From Chrysomallon squamiferum (lineage: Eukaryota > Mollusca > Gastropoda > Neomphalida > Peltospiridae), in NCBI GenBank assembly GCA_012295275.1, contig CM022672.1, positions 27,416,930 through 27,480,929 of the forward strand: DNA of 64,000 nt. Reading direction: 5' to 3'. The notes beneath the pieces are model-generated. The model made no database searches, was not told where the DNA came from, and was given only the letters and a program-made list of their open reading frames with translations. Made by a program: the position numbers and the translations under genes. Position 1 is the stretch's first letter. Each line of letters opens with the position of its first letter. Of the stretch, positions 13,001-24,860 are shown one piece after another.

Positions 13001-16000
13001 AAAAAATAACAAAAATAACAAATACATAAATAATAATAATAAAGCTGGTGCCTATTTTAAAGTTATGGAAATGATATGCTTTTCACAAAGGCACTAGATT
13101 CTGAAGATTAAGCATATAATCACAGCCAGCATAAGCCCATTGTCAGGCTGACTGTAGTTAATTGACACCTGAAGCTGTGAAAATACTGTTTTACGTTGAT
13201 AGGTTTACACATGCAGAGTAATGAGAAATATTTTTATTTCAGCATAAAATCAATAAGTAATTACCATATTTAAAAATAAACAAACTGTGTAACAGTGAAA
13301 GTTAATGTCATTCAGAATGGAAAATAGTTTTTGTAATAATTACATTCATGACATTAATGCAGTCTCTACTGACCTTATATATTAATAATAATCTTTAAAA
13401 ACCAAATAAAATTAAATATATGTTCTATACTGTTTTAAATATATGTATACTGGAGAGAAAAAAAGTTAAAATTTTAATCAGTAAGCTGTGTCAATAGTAT
13501 TTTAAATTATTACTATAAAAAAATATGCACAAACACACACAGATAAATACTTTAAAGAACACTTTTGAGAATATCACCATTAAATAATAAATCATTTATA
13601 AATATAAATGTATACCAAAAGATGTACGCAAATGTATGAAACTTGGAAGGCTGAAAACCTAAACAGTCTAATGCCAATGAAATATTAAATTAGTTTGGAT
13701 CATAAAGGAACAATAATTTATCAGTAATCTATCTCAGTCATATTTAACTGTTAGTATGTATGTGTGTGTGTATGTTGGTGTGTGTGTCTTCTGTTTTTAA
13801 ATGTATATTAATATTTGCAACATTGGTTATTTCATAAACTATGTTCTGTTGGTTAAACCATACTGACTATAAATTCTTTGCCTATGTGTATGTGTGAGAT
13901 CTAAAATATTTTGTGTATGATATTATAAACTTATGCATTCATGTGTTTTCACATTTAGTCATTACTACTTCACAAATTTCCTAATCCCTATTAACAAATG
14001 TTGCATAAGCATGATGGAGTGTGTAAACATGTCCAGAATTCCTTCCTGTTAGCTGCCCTCTGTGCACATTCTGATCTCACACCACTGCTTCTCACTTTCT
14101 ACCCATCTCACAGATACTAAACTCATAATAAATATTTTCATTTAGCCTGTGTTTAAAAATCTGACTTGCTTTAGTATACAGATTAACATTAAACTTCTTT
14201 ATATATATATCTGTGTATACTGTAGTAATTTACAAGATTTATACAGATGTTTTAAAAAAGTATTATTATGAAATTAATGCTTGGTTAGAGAAGTGATGTT
14301 TATTTTTATTTATTTATTTTATTTTATTTTATTTTATTATGCATGCAGTGAAATGAGAAAGTCCTTCCTGTTCAGTGATACCAAACTTATTGTAATTTTA
14401 CTCTTTTTTTTTTAAAGTAATATATTTCAGGTCTTTAAATGTTACCAAATTGAGAACATGCAAATGATTTATCTTTATTTAAACCATTTGTCTTTGAACT
14501 CAGATCTAATTAATCCTTAGATAATCATTCTCAGGTGAAACATTAACATATTCATTGCATTTGAAGTTTTTTTTCAAATGTTTGTGCCTAATATCCATTA
14601 TTTTTTATAATGGTTTGTCTTCAGTTATTAAGAACTGAAATTTCAATCAGGTTTTTTTTTAAAAACTGTTTTGTAACCAAGTTAATATTCATCACGTAAC
14701 ACGAAGGACGGTCTCTGCTGGTGATGGTCTTGTAACACAGTAGTTGTTTCTGGTTTAGGGCGAGTGTGACTCTGACTCTGAGGTGGAGGACACTGAATAC
14801 ACCAGGTGTGCTGCTTACCTGGCTCACTGCTGGGACTATGAGGTGCTTTATGATAGGTAATGTACTTACACGAAAGCTCACAGCAATATTCCTAAATCAG
14901 CACATGGTATTTAAATTTAGGTCTTGTATTTCTTTTTTCAAATTTATAGATACTGTACATATATTTAGTAGAAGCCTCATTATTAAGCATATTAATTAAA
15001 ATGAGTTAATAAATACTGTATGGGATATATATGTGTCATCTATTATTGATCACCATCAGTGTTATGTACATGATTGATGTTAACTTAGGACTTCACCATT
15101 GCTTTAAAGATTGCCAATCCTGTAATATATTATTTTTCCTGTTATTTCTTGTTCCAAACATAAATAACTTTATATTTCATGCAATTTTTGAACACAGTGG
15201 GTCCTCTGTATGTGTCATCAGTGTGTACCATGAAAACACAAATAAGAAAATGAAATGTAAAAAGGAATTAATTCCAGACACGTTGCTCAGTTTCCATTTT
15301 TACTGCACATTACTACATCTTCCTTAATGCTGCTGTTACTTCACTTTCTACTTACACTAGCCAACTTACTACTTTCACCAGACTTAGCCAACATTGTTAA
15401 ATCAAGATAAAGTTGAGCAAAGATCGCAAAACTCAGATAATATCTAAAGACAAATGTATATCAAATGCTCACAGTGCATTTTGTTTTTCATTCATTATTT
15501 TTATAACTTTAATATCAAGTTTGTAACAGCTTATTTTATTTTATTATTTTGTTTCCTAAAACTTTTTATTTCATTGAAAAGATCAACAACCCACAGGTTT
15601 TTTTTTTTATTGCATTCTAGATCATTTAAAAGAAGTCATTTAACAGTTTTATATTTAAGTGATATTTGAGACAGTTAGTCTTACTTGGCTTTTCTATTTC
15701 ATGCCGAATGCAATATATATATATATATATATCAAAGACTATATGCCTTCCTGTCTCTAGAAAAGTAAACAAATAACACTACTTGTAATCATTAAGACAA
15801 GCCTTTCTGCTTCTAAATATTGCCACAACAAAATTACCCTGTACTTGTAATAAAAATTCCATTAAGTATTGTTTAGTGTTCAGTTACTCTTTGATTGCAG
15901 AGTGTGTCAGGAAAATGCCTATTTGATGTCTTGTCTTGAAGCCCGGTCAGAGGAACTCAGAAGAGCCAACTGTCATAAGATGGGTATGTAGTTTTTTTGT

Positions 16001-19000
16001 TGTCTGTTGTTTTTGAAATCTTTTATCTTTGTTATGAAAACACCTTTACCAGTTATTTTAGATTTCTGAGTCTGTCATGAAACAAGTTTGTCACAAAATG
16101 GATAAAAGTTATTTCTTCTAAAAACAAATCATCACTGCAAAGAAGATCTATCTGATTTAGTTACTTATCTTTAGATTTATAAAAAATAAAATGAACAGAT
16201 TGAAAAAATATATATATTTTGACTTCCCAGCTGATTTTTATAGTTTTCATGTATTTGTATACACATCTATTTGTTGCAAGTATTACTATTGAATCATTTT
16301 TAAGAATATGTCTGAAGAGATTGTTTTTTAGTTCAGTGTTTGTTTTCAGCACTGATTCGTGAAAGAGATGAGTTGCTGGCGTTGCTAGACGTACGAGACA
16401 AGATGAAGTACGAGAAGTCAAAGAGTCAGTCCTCGGAAGATGATTATGGAACATACTCATGTGCAGAGGTTTGTCGTCTTACTTTGGTACAGCTTTGAAT
16501 AATTAAATGAACACTGTTACTCAGTCTTAACAAACATACTAAGCTGAATTGGCTTAATCTTCCAAAACAACACTGTATTTACTTTGTGTCCACATTTTGT
16601 GTAAAAAAAAAAAAATATATTATTTATTTATTTTCTATTTATTATACTGGCTTAATTATATTATAATTTTGTTTTTATTTATCATATTGGCTTAATTATA
16701 ATTTTTTTTTTATTTCTGATGTCATGTCATTTGTATGTTAGATAAACATAAAATTATTCTAAAAAAAAAAAAAATCTTAGATCTGGCATGTTTGTTTTTT
16801 TGTTATACTTTATTATCAACAAACATGGTGTCTAGTAATAAATGCAATAATAAATTGAAAATATTCAAATATATCAGTATAAACACTATTTAATTATATA
16901 CACTTCAAATGACAACATTTTTGATAATTAAAAGGAAAGTAAATATCTTTGTCGTACATTAAACTGTCAAATAGGCTAGTAAATTCCAGTTTTGAGCTAT
17001 TTTTCAATGGTTTATCTTACAATTTAATTTTTTCTTTTTATTATTATTTCTTTCTCATTGTATAACAATCCTTTATAATATTTTATCTTTTTGTCTGTGT
17101 TTTCGCAGTGGAAAAAATAATCTTTTCCACAGAAATACAAACCAAAACAGAAATGACTTGTGGGAGAAATGTGTATTTTACAGTAGGTTAATATATACTT
17201 TTTTGAAATTTGTAGCTGGCTGTGTTAGGAGCGTGCCAGTGTCGGATGTCAAATCCTGAACCCTGTCGATGTGCACATGCTGCTGCAAACTTGAGAAAGG
17301 AGGTTGCTAGGCAACGAGATGAGGTATGTTATCGGTTGCATAACTGAACCAAAGTATCTTACATGGGTTTGACATTGTCATTTAACTTAATTATTCTGTT
17401 ACTTTATTAAAATACATTTTCAAAAATGATCATATTTGATGAAATATAAAATATTTAATCTAAGGATGTTGCTAGGCAACGGGATGTTACATCTTATGGG
17501 TTCCATAATTGAACCAAGGTATCTGTCACAAATTTGCCAATTATTAGTCTCAGTTACTTTATTAAAGAATATTTTCAAAAGAGATCAAATACTGAATGCT
17601 TAATCTGAAATAATCAGTAGTAAAATATAAATTTTAAGTCAGAGAATCTGAGGTTGATACAGAAGTGATTGTTTTGTATTTGAGATTGAACTGTACAAAC
17701 ACCGACGTGATGAGGCCTACATGACTGTGGATGCCTACAGAAAGGCGTTTGAAGAACAACTCCAAAAGAGCAAAACTTTGACCCTCAAGTTTGCCGAGCT
17801 TGCCGTTCCAGGCTCTTCGAAAGCTGTGAAAGCAAAGGCAGCCATTAAGTGGCTTATCAGTGTTCTTAATGATGGTAGGTTTCATTCACCATTCATCGTA
17901 TTACAAAGTTAAAACAAAAAAGAGAGAATCCATATTTTGTTTCATAAAGGTAAAATTATTAAGTGACATATCATTTGTAAGTAAAAAGTACAGAACTAGA
18001 GGTATATATTTAAATGACTGGTAAAGATAATTAAATTTAATGTTTATTAATATTATTATTACTTAAACTGCTACTGTTTATTTGTATTGGTAATAACTAT
18101 TTCATTTGTGTTTTTTTTGTTTTTTTCAGATGATTTAAATGATCCTGTGAATCAGAAAGTTAATGAGAAAACCACTCTGAATGGTCCGTTTCCAAAAGAA
18201 CTGAACGTTAAGTCAAGCAACGGACCAATGAGTCCACAAGATCTGGTCACACTATTAACCGAAATGGTAAAAATGTGTTTTGGTAAAATGACCAATCTTT
18301 TTAAATAATTAAAAAAATGAATGGATGAGTTATCTTTCTTTCTTTTTTAATGGTAAAAATGTGTTTTGGTAAAATGACCAATCTTTAAATAATTTTAAAA
18401 ATGAATGGATGAGTTATCTTTCTTTCTTTAGTTAATGGTAAAAATGTGTTTTGGTAAAATGACATATCTTTTTAAATAATTTAAAAAATGAATGGATGAG
18501 TTATCTTTCTTTCTTTTTTTTCTCAACCTTCTTTCTTTTTCTTTTTCTTTCTTTCTCAATTTCTTTTTTGACTGTTTACTCTTATAGGTCAGAAATAGGA
18601 TGTTTGTTTAATATTGGTATGTGAAATACAGAGCCTATTGCTGTCATAGCATCTTTAATACTACTTAACAGAAAATCATATAACACAATTATTATCTTGT
18701 TACAGTAAAACCAGATATTTGTTATAGAATAATGCGTATCTAGTGTAAAAATTTAAAAATAAATATAAATAAGTAAAGAAGTGTTTAGTAAGTAAATCAA
18801 TCAATCAATAAAACCACATATAAGCAATAAATATTGTGTCCTTTTGATAGATCCATCCAGTAAAGCTCAAATCTTTGTTCAGATTGAGTAATAGTGTTCA
18901 TTTAACTACTCAAAGCTGTTTATATATTTGCCAGAATGAGAACACAGACTGTTATGAGTTACAAACCTCTGTACAGGTTTGTTCCATAATCTTCTTCAAA

Positions 19001-19356
19001 TGACTTTTATGCCTCTCATATTTCATCTTTTGTGTTAATATAACCACATTTATAATAATGTACACACTTTGGTTTCTCAGTTTATGGTAATGAATTGCAG
19101 TTGTAATAACACAGAAAAATAATATCAGTATTTGTGACATAACTAAGTAAATAAGATTCGGTAAGAATGTGTTTCTTAATAATTCATTATTAACACTGAT
19201 AATATTTACATTTCTGTGTGTAATTTGTTCCTTTTTCAGCTTCATGAAAAGTCGGAAGCCCTTGCCCACCAGAAGTTGGCAGCGCAGGTTCTGGCCAGTA
19301 AACTCCATGCTGCTGAAACTAAACTTGCAGCCAAAGGTGATGAAGTTTTCACTTAA
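7724..19356 (+). CDS. CCDC125: CCDC125-like coiled-coil protein, 11 exons
   Basis: Cytoplasmic coiled-coil protein; the human homologue has been linked to control of cell motility, but its biochemistry is little known. Exons: 7724-8213, 9271-9335, 9768-9854, 10103-10174, 11855-11940, 15901-15983, 16350-16468, 17216-17323, 17685-17874, 18130-18266 and 19240-19356. They join in frame to 517 residues; human CCDC125 has 511. Matches: GDLGLGEGLKPGG near residue 25 (human GDLGYGLGRKPGG); SEEIEKKLFEAMQEVEELK opening the central coiled coil; EVNQLQFELDYQ (human EINALQWEIEFD); the Cys-rich LAVLGACQCRMSNPEPCRCA at 335-354; and a C-terminal EALAHQKLAAQVLASKL (human EALAHQRKVSYMLARAL). The last exon runs through a weak potential donor to TAA at 19354, so the roughly 100-residue human tail is missing or lies in an unseen exon. 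The N-terminus is Ser-rich and likely disordered. Confidence 0.92.
8214..9270 (+). other. CCDC125 intron 1 with a long (AC)n microsatellite
   Basis: An AT-rich intron. It holds a T-rich run at 8280-8310 and about 31 uninterrupted AC units at 8453-8514. No coding potential seen. Confidence 0.8.
11855..11940 (+). other. CCDC125 exon 5, canonical form
   Basis: 86 nt, enters at phase 0 and leaves two bases of a split Arg codon. It encodes EVNQLQFELDYQ...WAVRFD, which aligns with the vertebrate coiled coil (EINALQWEIEFD...WIQKYDR). The acceptor is TTGTAG and the donor AG|GTAAAC. The next exon completes the Arg and reads VCQENAYL. Confidence 0.85.
11941..15900 (+). other. Long CCDC125 intron flanking the candidate exon 5b
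   Basis: About 4 kb between exon 5 and exon 6, the largest gap in this gene. Apart from the candidate exon at 14759-14856 it holds AT-rich sequence, short TG repeats near 13757-13787 and TA runs near 15715-15731. No other exon-like stretch with conserved protein was recognised. Confidence 0.6.
14759..14856 (+). other. Candidate mutually exclusive alternative exon 5b of CCDC125
   Basis: 98 nt with acceptor TTTAG and donor AG|GTAATG. Read from phase 0 it encodes GECDSDSEVEDTEYTR, then CAAYLAHCWDYEVLYD, plus two bases of an Arg codon. These are the same entry and exit phases as exon 5. Using it in place of exon 5 keeps the frame (521 residues); including both shifts the frame and reaches a stop early in exon 6. 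No human counterpart recognised. It could also be a chance open stretch. Confidence 0.5.
17297..17630 (+). repeat. Diverged tandem duplication spanning the exon 8 end and its intron
   Basis: Two copies at a spacing of about 165 bp. Copy 1 contains the end of CCDC125 exon 8, its donor and the start of the intron. Copy 2 lies wholly in the intron. Matching anchors: GTTGCTAGGCAAC at 17303 and 17468; ATAACTGAACCAAAGTATCT near 17340 against ATAATTGAACCAAGGTATCT near 17504; and GTTACTTTATTAAA near 17398 and 17553. The donor GAG|GTATGT of copy 1 is destroyed in copy 2. Confidence 0.75.
18264..18520 (+). repeat. Three tandem copies of an 85-86 bp unit starting at a splice donor
   Basis: The unit begins ATGGTAAAAATGTGTTTTGG, which is the last codon of CCDC125 exon 10 plus its donor. 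It recurs at 18264, 18350 and 18435, each copy including GAATGGATGAGTTATC and ending in a CTTT-rich tail. Small indels separate the copies, so the event looks recent. Confidence 0.85.
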
Positions 19357-20087
19357 ACAACTCAATCTCATACACTAGTTTTCACGATGGAAGATTTGTC
19401 TTCTATGCAGGATTTTCAAAGTCATTTACCCTTGTTGTTGTTGTGGGTTTTTTCCCTTGGGGGGGGATTATTGATATTTTTCCCATTGGGTTTTACTTTT
19501 ATATTTTTATTGATATTTTATTTTTATTTTTTTTAAGCATTATTTTGTTTCTTTTGAAAATCTTTCATTTGTTGTCAGTCTTTATTTTATTTTTTTTACT
19601 TTTTTTTTTACTTTTGAAAATCTTTCATTTGTTGTCAGTCTTTATTTTATTTTTTTTACTTTTTTTTTTTACTTATTATTAATATTATTATTTAGTTGTT
19701 ATTTTATTAGAAATAGTTAAATTATTGGGAATGTTTTTACTTTCTTACCTTTTTTTTCTTTTGTTTTTTTTATCTTTTTGGGATTCACTTACGGCATTTC
19801 GAATATTGCCATCTTCACTGTTACTTAGTTCACAAAGTGAATTTGATACTGGTGATTATGATTATTCATACTGTTAATTTATTTTTCAGTGTTATTTTAA
19901 TCTTTTATGTTTATATTGTTTCTTTATCGCACTTTCTCTTTGTAATTCTCACTACTTTGAGAATATTGTTAGCATAAGCAAACAAATAAAAATATTAAAA
20001 AGATTTAAAATATTTGTAAAAAAAAATAAAAAATGAGGATAAAATCTGCAATATATATATATATATATAATTATTTCATAAACAGTT

Positions 20088-20124
<37 letters not shown>

Positions 20125-20300
20125 TGTTTATAAAATAATTTAAACTACATTGCACTTCAATTTAGTTTCTGTCTCCATAAACAATTGGTTCTTTTTAAAT
20201 GTTTTTGTTATACCCTGTTTTTGAAATTTAGATTTTGTACAATTTTTTTATAATATAATAAAAACAAATGTGCTGAAAAGTCCAGAAATAAATTGTATTT
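19357..20300 (+). other. Presumed CCDC125 3' UTR and flank
   Basis: T-rich DNA after the CCDC125 stop. The first clear AATAAA is at 19985-19990, about 630 bases downstream, and another AATAAA lies near 20258-20264. (TA)n runs lie at 20050-20069 and 20097-20122. The actual 3' end cannot be fixed by eye. Confidence 0.4.
19551..19672 (+). repeat. Two tandem copies of a 60-bp T-rich unit
   Basis: CTTTTGAAAATCTTTCATTT with its following T-rich sequence occurs at 19551 and again at 19611, almost identical. It lies in the presumed 3' UTR of CCDC125 and has no coding sense. Confidence 0.8.
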
Positions 20301-21119
20301 GTTAAAAATTTAACTGTTTTGCTTTTGGTAAATGTAGAAAATTAAAAGTACTATTAATGGAAACTGGTTGTTATGGAAAAGCAAAATGTATTAACTGTTG
20401 TTAATGATAAATTCATTCTTAAAATTAGTTTAACTTTTTCAGGGTTTAAAACAAGTTAAACTCTTTGTCTTTAGGGGATTAAATTAATTTTCTCTTGCTG
20501 TCATCAGATGTCATAAACTTTCAAGGTTTTGTTAAACTAAGATTTTTTTTTTTTCAACATAGACTAAACTTAAATGATTAAATTATTTTACTTTTTTTTT
20601 TTTTTTTTAATTAATAAATGGTGAATAAAAAGAGCCAAATTAAAACACTGAAAATCTAGTAAAATAAATTTTTAATAAATTAATTGTTCAGAAAAGAATG
20701 CTTGCATATCAACTTACAGTCCACATGGTTGTTGTCAATACCGTAAACACTTTTTATTTATTTTTATTTTTATTTTTTCTGTGATTTATTTATTTACTTA
20801 TTTTTTATTGAAAACTATTTATACTCATTAACATAATCCATATAGAAGTTAAGAATTGAGAAACGAAGTATTTTTATATGTATTTACTTTTTGTAACATC
20901 CATTAATCAGTATTTGTGTCATTGTGCCTTTAAGTATACATATGTCATGTATGTCCTAGTAGGGAACCTGAAACCACCTGATCATTTAAACATACTGGAA
21001 TATTTGATACATCTGAACATTATGATTAAATGTAAAAAAGTTAGAAGCAGATGGATAACATATTAAAAATTTTGATGTGTTTTGTTTTTAGAAAAGAAGG
21101 TAACTTTAAAGTTATTGTT

Positions 21120-21175
<56 letters not shown>

Positions 21176-24100
21176 TTATTATTATTATTATTATTATTAT
21201 CATCATCATTATTTTCGAGGTGCTAGTCTAAGCATTTATGTATTATAAAAATTTATTTATTTATGAAAATCAACATTTTTTTTTTTCTTCTTATGTAAAA
21301 ATCACTGTTTTCTCTCTTAATATAATCTGATCATAGTTATATAAATAATTTCCATAGGAATTAAAGAGGAATAATTACAGTTCTAGTATTTGTATAATCT
21401 TAGTGCATGTTTTTAATAATTTTGATTACTTCACTTTCATTTTTATTAATCATTATGTGTATTCTATTTTCATGTCTCTTTGATATAGAACAAAATATTG
21501 TTTATTTGTACCTCTGGTTTTGGGGGTTGGGGATTATTTCATAAATTTGGTATAGCTCCTTCTGCATATAGTAAATGAAACAAAATTTGCAGTGTGCCTC
21601 ACTTCATGTAATTAATGTCTCAGAGAAACATTATAATTAAAAATTAATGTGCCCTGTTTAATATATAAAACAACCAAATAATGGAATTCTTACTATCACT
21701 TATATGTTTTAAATTCGCACAAGGTCACAGAAATAAAAAGAATTTTGTTTTTGTTAAGTGGGATAATTATGTTTAATTTCCCAAACTTTTTGTATTAGCA
21801 ATTTTTATTTTGTTGTTTATTTTTTGTAAGAGGTGTTACAATATTAAATACCTACACGTTGTTTAGATTGTATAGTCTACATACAGTGGGAAATTTGTTC
21901 AGATTTGTATGCATATTTTTATTTAAATTTTTTATTTCATTAATATCCTTATTTTATATTTGTTTGTATTACAGAACAACTAAGCATTTTTAGTAAATAT
22001 TTTTCTTTAATTTTAAATTACTAATAATTCAAAGATTTCAACAAAAAAAAATTATTTATTTAACAGAACCAAAAATGGAATTATTTCTGAGAGGAATATT
22101 TATTATCAAGTAACTGTTTATAAAATGTTTTGGCCCTTTTTTTTTTTATTAAGAAGCAGTTGAGCTGTAGTAACTGTTTCTATTGTTACAATTAGAAAGT
22201 TTATGTTTTACCTTGTTTTTATTAAAACAGCTCAGACAATGTTTAATTTTTTTTTTAATTTAGTTATTTGTTGTTGTTTTGTTTGTCAGAAAGGTATGTG
22301 TCTGTAACTTTAACCAAATATTTTTAATATTATTTATTTAATAATAATAATAATGATAATAAAGTATTTATGACTAAATCATATTGGACATATCATTACC
22401 CTAATTAATAACCTATAATATATTGAATTGTAATATAAAGGAGATTAACTGCATTAAAATGTGTATATATATATATATATATATTTTTTTTTTAGAAAAA
22501 CCAATTTAAAAATTAAAACATATCTATATATGTGCCAAGCTTTTGAAAAAATAATCCAATATATAATTTTTACATTTGATCATGGATCTTAATGAAATCC
22601 AGAATGGTATTTGTTCTCTAATCTGTTAATCTTTACACTAATTACAGTTTAATGATGCTAGCTGTTTATGTTTACACCTGTGAAAATCTAACACAGTTCT
22701 GTCAGTATTACTTGTTGAAGAAATAATTTTGTTATAGCTTATTTCATATTATATTTGTTGCCTATTTTTTAAAAATGTAAATTAAAAATATAAATATATT
22801 AAGCAAAATGAGTGCAATTTTACAAGATACAGACATTACAAAATATTCTTTGACTAAGGCAACATATTAAATGCCTGTCTTCCATGTTTATTTTTGATAA
22901 CATAATGTCAGAATTTTGTTGTTTTCAGTCCCGAACAATATTTCATTTAGTGGTGTAATATCATCAGTCATCAAAATAATTATTTTATTGCTATTTCAGT
23001 AATTCAGTCATGAATATACAAGTGCCTTACTTTGCTAATGGAATTTACTATCTCTGCTTAATATTATTTTATTAAGAATATGTTTACTGTTAAATATTTA
23101 TTTCCCTTTGCATTTACCTACTGTAATGAACACAGCTCTGTTTTAGAGGAACGTTTTGTTAACTAATCAACCTTAGAATCCGGTTTTTTATTTATTTCTT
23201 GTTATCATAGTCTTCCCTCTTAGATATCTTTGAAAATTCATTTATTCTGTTAGAGTTTCAAAATGAAAGTGAGATTTCAACATAAGTTTGAAATATTTTC
23301 ATACCATTAATGAAAAGTTTATAGTTTTTGTATTCTATATCAGTATTATTACATGTGCAAAGTAAAAATTAACATTTAACAATGATTTCAAAATATTAAG
23401 TTGCATGACTCAAATATAAATATCTGTAACAGTGTTATTCTGTAAATGGTTTTGTTATTGTTATAAATGTAATCTGCATTTTTTGTTATAACTGGAATGT
23501 TTGAATTTAAAGAATTAGAAACAGGACCACTTTTTTGTGTCTCCTCTAAAACCACAAAGTATCGAAGCAGACTGTACAACCTTACTGTAAAGATTTTCAT
23601 TCTTTTTTTTCCTGTTCATATCTACTTAATTGTTTTTATTTTAATGTTGTTGAAAAGGCCATACATGCGCCTGTTGTTTTTCTTTTGTTCTTCTGTTTAG
23701 ATAGAAACAATTAATTAGAAAATAGGTGGCATTTTACATAAGCAAATATATAAATATTCTTGATGGAACACAGTTTATTGTATTTTATTATTTTTGGGAT
23801 GGTTTAAGAGAATAAAATTTATTTTAAAATATTCGTTTTTAATTGTTTTGTTTAATAATTCATCCTTTGATTCTTGTGTACAAGTGAGAGTGAGAGAAAG
23901 CGATGCTTGATTATTCATTCTCGATGCCTTTATTTTACACATAAGGAAGGTAATTCTTTTAAAATGTTTTAAAGGTTGCTTCCCTTCATTTAGTAACGAT
24001 ATTTGGAAAAAAAGATATTAAACGGCATTTTTAAAGTGTTTTGTCTTAATATTAAAGAAAAAGATTGGTTCATAATGATTAAAAAACGTTAATCAATATT

Positions 24101-24540
24101 AAAATTAATGATAATAATAATACAAATTTATATTATTATTATTATTAATTATAATATTAATTAACACATTACTCAGTATAAGCTGGTTCACAAGTTTGGT
24201 TTTATGCCAACAGTTACGGCTTTGTGGAAGTGAGGTTTGCTGTTAATATTTTGCGATTTAGATACATAAATATACACACATAAAACATAAATCTCAGTGT
24301 AGGTAATTTATTACAAACTTTATAATAAGTAAAAAGTTATTTTAAAACAAGTTACAACACGAAGGTCCAAAATCTTCGTACATTTATAAATTACGCATTA
24401 TTACCTATTCATTACAACTTGATACATAATATAACTTACTTAACGAAGATAAATCCCACATAACGTTATTTAATACATCATGATATTACAATGCTAAAAG
24501 AATTGATGGATTAAACGTAAATTGTAACAAGCTATTCTGT
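20301..24540. other. AT-rich intergenic DNA, no gene seen
   Basis: Low-complexity AT-rich sequence with a compound microsatellite, about 18 ACT units at 21121-21174 running into ATT units to 21200, and a (TA)n run near 22463-22484. No open frame here resembles a known protein or shows exon-like splice context. Confidence 0.6.
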
Positions 24541-24860
24541 AAAAAGCTAACAACAGTCAGGTATAGTAATATGGCAGAAACCGGGATCGTCTGCTCTAGA
24601 CGGGTAAGACTGAGTATATATGAAAAATGAAACAGTCTTTCAGACACGCGACTGGTTCTAGCGGAAAAGCCGATACCGGGATAGGCCCCAATTCCTGCAA
24701 GTGTTAATGTACAACTCTAGTTAGAATTATAAATAAAAACTCTCAAAGTAAACCAAAAAATGTAACATTAGATTATCTGGGGCGGACCCAGCTTTTCTGA
24801 AACGGGGTGGTCCATGACAAAAAGGACACCATAACATTATGAAAAGACACTGAAAAATTA
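24541..24860. mobile_element. Possible remnant of a transposable element
   Basis: A patch of higher GC and CG content in AT-rich DNA. It includes AACCGGGATCG near 24581, ACCGGGATAGGCCCC near 24677 and GGGGCGGACCCAGC near 24779, followed by GGGGTGGTCC. GGGGCGGAYCCAG-type words are frequent at the ends of interspersed DNA elements in marine invertebrates; that comparison is from general knowledge. No transposase frame, inverted repeat or target duplication was identified. Confidence 0.25.

Noticed and set aside
24580-24700. Possible tRNA or tRNA-derived SINE
   Set aside because: I looked for A and B box words and a cloverleaf; GGTTCTAGCGG is not a convincing B box and no stems pair properly.
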